Below, piece by piece: positions 59,751 to 64,000 of a stretch of 64,000 nucleotides of DNA; within the stretch, counting starts at the first letter, position 1; each line of letters opens with the position of its first letter. This stretch comes from Microdochium bolleyi. Its lineage: Eukaryota > Ascomycota > Sordariomycetes > Xylariales > Microdochiaceae. Below the pieces are notes generated by a model that did no database searches, had not been told where the DNA came from, and saw only the letters and a list, made by a program, of their open reading frames with translations. The stretch is taken from positions 186,001 to 250,000 of the forward strand of contig KQ964247.1 of NCBI GenBank assembly GCA_001566295.1, written 5' to 3'. A program made the translations under genes and the position numbers.

Positions 59751-60375
59751 AGTGGTGCTGTATCACTCAATCCTGTAAAATGTCAAAAGAATAAGATAGA
59801 ACAAAAGAGCAGCTTTGTTGCACAGGCGTCTGTTCGTCGTGCCCTGCCCCGTTCATCCAGTCGATTTTTATCTGGTAAAGTTCCCATCCGACTCGACCTA
59901 AAAAGAAAAAACTGTAAAATTTGCGGCTCTGCGATTAAAGAACGACTGTGTCACACGACAGAACATGCAAGCCTTCATCCGTGCTGCATGTAAGTCGAGC
60001 ATGTGAAGATCGCAGCGCACCACCTACTTGCATAAACTCGTGCGGTCGCATATCAGGTCTCGCAGGCTCCACTAAAACTTTTCTTATCGCCCAGGGTCCT
60101 TCCTAGCCGCAGGAAGAACTTCAGCAAATGCCGATCTGCTCTGCTCGACCAGTTCACTCAGCTTTTCGCGCGCAGACATCACAGACGCAAAATCTACCTA
60201 CTACACCGGCCAAGATCGTCGCCTAATTCTCGCAGAAACACAGCCTCAAAGTCTCAAATTCGCCGAACAATCACGAAATCCACCACCAAAGCCTTCAACG
60301 CCCGCGCGCGAAGCACAATTCAAACCAAATCACCACCACCTCTCAGATCAAAGAACAAAACCCGCCTAGACAACC
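59751..60375. other. Spacer, AspRS to NOP6-like gene
   Basis: 3' UTR and promoter. The last 100 bases are A/C-rich, a common fungal leader composition. Nothing else recognised. Confidence 0.55.
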
Positions 60376-61323
60376 ATGGGCGCCAAATCCGAAAAGCGCC
60401 GCCGCGACATCGCCGACGTCGACGGCGACGGAGCAGACGACGGCGGCTACGACTTCGAGACGCCTGCTGGCGAGCGCAAGGCGAAGAAGCCCAAGAAGGA
60501 GAAGAAGGACGGCAAGAAGAAGGGGGACAACAACAAGTTTAAGAAGGCCCCAAGGGAAGAGCCCTCGGCCCTGCCAGCGCTGGACGCCGACGAGGCCGGG
60601 GAGTCGGCTCAGGTCCAGGACGCCGACGAAGGTGCTCAGAAGAAGCCAGCGGTCGTGACAGAAGGCACGAAGAAGAAGAAGGCCAAGAAGGCCAAGAAGC
60701 CTGTCGACCAGGCCGCGAAAGACACGGATACCGCCGCGACAGCAGCAACAGCAGAAGGCAGTGCCGCCGAGAACGACAACGAAGAAGGCCAACAAAAGGA
60801 GAAGCCCAGTAACACCAGCGGCAAGAAGTCCCGCTTCATCGTCTTCGTCGGCAACCTCCCCTACTCGGCCACGGTCCCGCAGATCCAGGAGCACTTCGCG
60901 TCCCTGCAGCCCACGTCCATCCGCCTGCTGCACGAGAAGACCAACCCCAGCAAGTCGCGGGGCATCGCGTTCGTCGAGTTCGCGGGCTACGACCACATGA
61001 AGACGTGCCTGCGGACGATGCACCACAGCACCTTCACCGGCACGGCGACGAACCCCAAGACGGGCAAGTCGTGGCCCGACGAGCGGAGGATCAACGTCGA
61101 GCTCACCGCCGGTGGGGGCGGCAACACCGCTGCGAGGAAGGACAAGATCAAGCAGAAGAACGTCAAGCTGAACGAGCAGCGGATCCGGCGGATGGAGGCC
61201 GAGGAGAAGGCCAAGCACGAGCGGAGGAGTAACGGTGCGCCGAACAGCGGCGGGCCGCAGCAGGAGACGGGCGGCGATGGAGTGCATCCAAGTCGCCGAG
61301 GCAGAGTAAATGGTGGACGGTAA
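60376..61323 (+). CDS. NOP6: NOP6-like nucleolar RRM protein
   Basis: Single exon, 315 aa. The N-terminal half is Lys/Glu/Ala-rich with several nuclear/nucleolar signals (KAKKPKKEKKDGKKKG, TKKKKAKKAKK). One RRM starts near residue 152: RNP2 as IVFVGNLPYS and RNP1 as RGIAFVEF. The C-terminus is basic and Gln/Arg-rich (KDKIKQKNVKLNEQRIRRMEAEEK). Yeast Nop6 has this layout and acts early in 40S assembly. The match is by architecture and RRM flanks, so orthology is likely but not proven. Confidence 0.85.
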   Translation: MGAKSEKRRRDIADVDGDGADDGGYDFETPAGERKAKKPKKEKKDGKKKGDNNKFKKAPREEPSALPALDADEAGESAQVQDADEGAQKKPAVVTEGTKKKKAKKAKKPVDQAAKDTDTAATAATAEGSAAENDNEEGQQKEKPSNTSGKKSRFIVFVGNLPYSATVPQIQEHFASLQPTSIRLLHEKTNPSKSRGIAFVEFAGYDHMKTCLRTMHHSTFTGTATNPKTGKSWPDERRINVELTAGGGGNTAARKDKIKQKNVKLNEQRIRRMEAEEKAKHERRSNGAPNSGGPQQETGGDGVHPSRRGRVNGGR

Positions 61324-62226
61324 CAAGCCAGACTTCTGACGCTGAGATACCCTTTAAACTAGTTGCTTCGACGCGCCGAAGGCACAGACTGTTTTGTATG
61401 CAGAGAGTTGGCATCGGCGGTGTCCCTTTTGTAGTCATGACAATTGCATAGCGGCGCATAATCCAGAGAATATTGGCAAACGGGCTATGTGATAATGCAA
61501 GGCATGTTGAGATTGAAACGTGCCCGACGGCTGTATTTTCAGACCGTGCGCACGCCCCAGTTATGAAGATGCCTGACAGCTGGAAAGCCACCTTATCAGC
61601 AGCACGACCTGTCTTGCAAATAAGGTAGAAGGATTCAGCCATGGTGACCGGGGAAAGGACCGGGAAAAGCATGCGGCCATTCAATCAGAGTCCCAGCTCC
61701 CCAAGTACGATATAAACATACGTGAGATTGGAGATCTAACTGCTTCAAACAGAACCTAGATGCTATTCATTGCTTAGTGGCCCAAGGAAATCAAATCGCC
61801 GTTCAACGAGTCCGTGGCTGAACAAGCCAAAATATCACAGCAACCGTCAATTCGTTCAAACGCCGGTGCAACCGCCCCCCGTCATTGCCAGAGCCAGCCG
61901 TACCGTACTCGGAAGCTTGCAATACCGCAAGTCCCATACCATCGCTTGCACCGGCCACAAGCTGCATGGCCTATTGAGTGCTGCGTGCCGCATCCGAGCC
62001 CGCCCGGCGCCTGCTGTCTTCGAAAGGGAGAGCGCAAGCCGTCATTAAGTATCGATACCACGCATGGTACTGAAATTGGAGCGCCAATCTTTCGCATGTA
62101 GAATTCTTCTGTGTTCTCCCGCTTCGTGCCCCCGAGCGACAGCCAAAACCGCGGTCATCCGGTAGTGGGCACCCAAGTGGCTTCTGTCCCGTGCCGCCAG
62201 CTCACTGTTGTCCGTAGTCGCGTCAT
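61324..62226. other. Convergent spacer, NOP6-like / RAC1
   Basis: 900 bp between two stops. No gene, repeat or RNA recognised. Confidence 0.55.
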
Positions 62227-63130
62227 TTATAGGATGACGCACTTCGACTTCTTTGCCTTCGTCTGAACAGGTCTAGGGTTCAATACAGCACTGGAAAATG
62301 TTGTGTTAGCTGGCACTCTTTGTCACATCAGAGGGTGCCCGTGGACGAACCGAATGGCCTCATCGAAGACGCTCTTCAGGTTTCTCTGCGTCAGGGCAGA
62401 GCACTCGAGGTACTTGTGAGCGCGGATTTCCTTGGCGCAGACGAGCGCCTGGTCGAATGAGACGGGCTCCATGCGCTTCGAGCGCAGGCTCTCGAGGGTG
62501 GCAGGGTCTTCTCGCAGATCCAGCTTGGTGCCAACAAGAATGATCGGGACGTTGGGCGCGTGATGGTCGATCTCGGGGAACCACTATTACAATTGTAAGC
62601 ACACTGACCACGAGAATGTTCCATACCACAGTGAAAGTTGTACGCACCTTTGCCTTGACGTTGTCGAACGACGGAGGGCTGACGATGGAGAAGCAGATCA
62701 AGAACACGTCGGTCTGGGGGTAAGAAAGGGGCCGGAGACGGTCGTAATCCTCTTGTCCAGCGGTATCCCACAGACCCAGACTGATTGGCTTGCCATCAAC
62801 CATGACGCTGGCAGAGTAGTTGTCGAAGCTGAAAACGGGAATTAGCTACTTGTGCCTTACGGCTCGGATGCGCTGAGGTCAGCCTACACGGTGGGGATGT
62901 ATTCGCCGGGGAAGGCATTTGTCGTGTATGAAATGAGAAGACATGTCTGGACACGCGTGGTCAGCTCTATGTAGAAGGTATACCGTTCTGTTTCAGGTCG
63001 TACTCACCTTTCCGACAGCACCGTCACCAGTCACGACACACTATGGCAAGGTAAGCGATTAGACGGACTCCAAAGCCGGGATGCAGCGTGGTTTTCACAC
63101 CTTCAGAGACTGGACACCGGGTGCAGCCAT
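62227..63130 (-). CDS. RAC1: Rac-type Rho GTPase
   Basis: Six exons, 63130-63101, 63040-63008, 62946-62888, 62828-62648, 62583-62351 and 62290-62227, give 199 aa. Exons 1 and 2 are 30 and 33 nt. All G boxes are present after splicing: GDGAVGKT (15-22), the effector loop TVFDNYSASVM, DTAGQ, TKLD and ECSAL. The Rho insert region is present. The C-terminus has a polybasic KAKKSK and the prenylation box CVIL (196-199), which predicts geranylgeranylation. The sequence after switch I (SVMVDGKPISLGLWDTAGQ) fits Rac; Cdc42 has a different strand and Phe before DTAGQ. In fungi Rac controls polarity, branching and NADPH oxidase. Confidence 0.93.
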
Positions 63131-64000
63131 ATTGAACGAGTTCTAGTCCGGATGACTGTCACAATTATAGAGCTTGTATGGGACTCCCGATTGGCACTGG
63201 CCAGCAGCGATGACACAGAATGCTATGATGCAAGTACTATAGAACTGATTAGCGTTTGAGACTGGGGTGTGATCATGAAGCACAAATGGCGGGCGCGCCG
63301 CAGGAGGCGGAGCGATGTCTGGAGGTATCTTCGAGTCCAGTCGAGGCAGCATGAGGTCGCATCAAGACTAGGAGTTGATGCCACGTCGTGATCGAAAGAG
63401 AAAGCGTCCATGGCAATAGCGAGGATCTTCAACAGCCGGCGGTGCACCTGTTGTGTGCCGACGGTAATCTTGGGCGTGTCGATCTTTGCATGCCATCCAC
63501 GGCATCATTGCCAGTCTTTGATATCCATATGTTCACGGCCGAGGCGCCTCGGAAACGCCTTTGTCTCCTTCGTTCGTTCGTAAGACCAAGTGCCCGGTAC
63601 CGGAGATTGAGCCATGTTGCCGCGACCGGACTTGGAGAACGTCGAGATCTTGAACCGTGGCCGGAGGACAACAAGGCAGAGGCGGGCTCCCAACAAGGAG
63701 CAAAGTGACTGACCCGTCGAGGCGTAGAGGCGGCAATGTTGGTAGAGGTTGCGATCGAGGATCGATGGTCCGTAAAGAGAAGCGCAACGGGCAGGCTGAT
63801 GGTGACACGAGACAGCGAAGATGCCTCGGGCGGGGCGATACTTACACAGGCAGGAGGAGCTGGGGATAACGAGCCCAGATGGTGGCGGAAAAGGCGAAAG
63901 GCACAAGCGCTGGCGATGATGCTTGATGATGGAGGCGACGAGGTTTGTCGGGAGGGTTGGACAGACGGGCGGGCTCTGGTTCGACAGGTGTAGATGGCAA
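63131..64000. other. RAC1 upstream region to window end
   Basis: Presumed promoter and leader of RAC1 on the minus strand. Open frames have no recognised features. A gene starting beyond the window edge cannot be excluded. Confidence 0.5.

Noticed and set aside
1..64000. Complete secondary-metabolite gene cluster, transposon, or CRISPR-like array
   Set aside because: No synthase backbone gene, transposase, long terminal repeat or regularly spaced repeat was seen; the P450/ligase pair alone is not a cluster.

Overview
The window is a GC-rich, gene-dense piece of a filamentous ascomycete genome (Pezizomycotina, most likely Sordariomycetes). The evidence is short introns (about 50-165 bp) with GTAAGT/GTATGT-type donors and CTAAC/CTGAC branch points, ATG-started eukaryotic genes on both strands, and fungus-specific products: a Crh transglycosylase, OCH1, a CFEM protein, methylcitrate-cycle enzymes, Mediator MED17, ULS1/RIS1 and RAC1. 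I see no bacterial or viral genes, rRNA, CRISPR array or intact transposon, and by eye no convincing tRNA. The order or genus cannot be fixed from this reading.

I support 22 protein-coding genes and rebuilt their exons by hand. Left part (0.7-12 kb): a Crh-type GH16 wall transglycosylase; then a head-to-head pair, 2-methylisocitrate lyase (-) and a mitochondrial citrate-synthase-family enzyme (+) that reads most like 2-methylcitrate synthase, sharing a 0.92 kb promoter; then a class-I-like glutamine synthetase and a short-chain dehydrogenase, also divergent. The methylcitrate pair would carry two of the three steps that detoxify and use propionyl-CoA in mitochondria.

Middle (12.7-30 kb): a multi-membrane family-2 glycosyltransferase, a 4 kb gene-poor gap, a type II membrane GH16 glucanase-like protein, a Nudix ADP-sugar pyrophosphatase, MED17, and the SNF2/RING translocase ULS1. 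Then (32-44 kb): a two-lobed eukaryotic 6-phosphofructokinase, a membrane-anchored fucose-lectin-like protein, OCH1 mannosyltransferase and a small coiled-coil protein.

Right part (46-64 kb): an Arg/Asp-rich conserved fungal protein with a repeated strand-like motif; an acyl-CoA synthetase tail-to-tail with a cytochrome P450; a three-exon CFEM protein that no single open frame reveals; CMS1 head-to-head with cytosolic Asp-tRNA synthetase; a NOP6-like RRM protein; and a six-exon RAC1 GTPase. Two themes recur: cell wall and surface (Crh, GT2, GH16, lectin, OCH1, CFEM, RAC1) and ribosome/translation (CMS1, AspRS, NOP6). Intergenic spacers of 1.5-4 kb are common and mostly hold nothing recognisable beyond low-complexity runs and a recurrent AGGTA-type motif.
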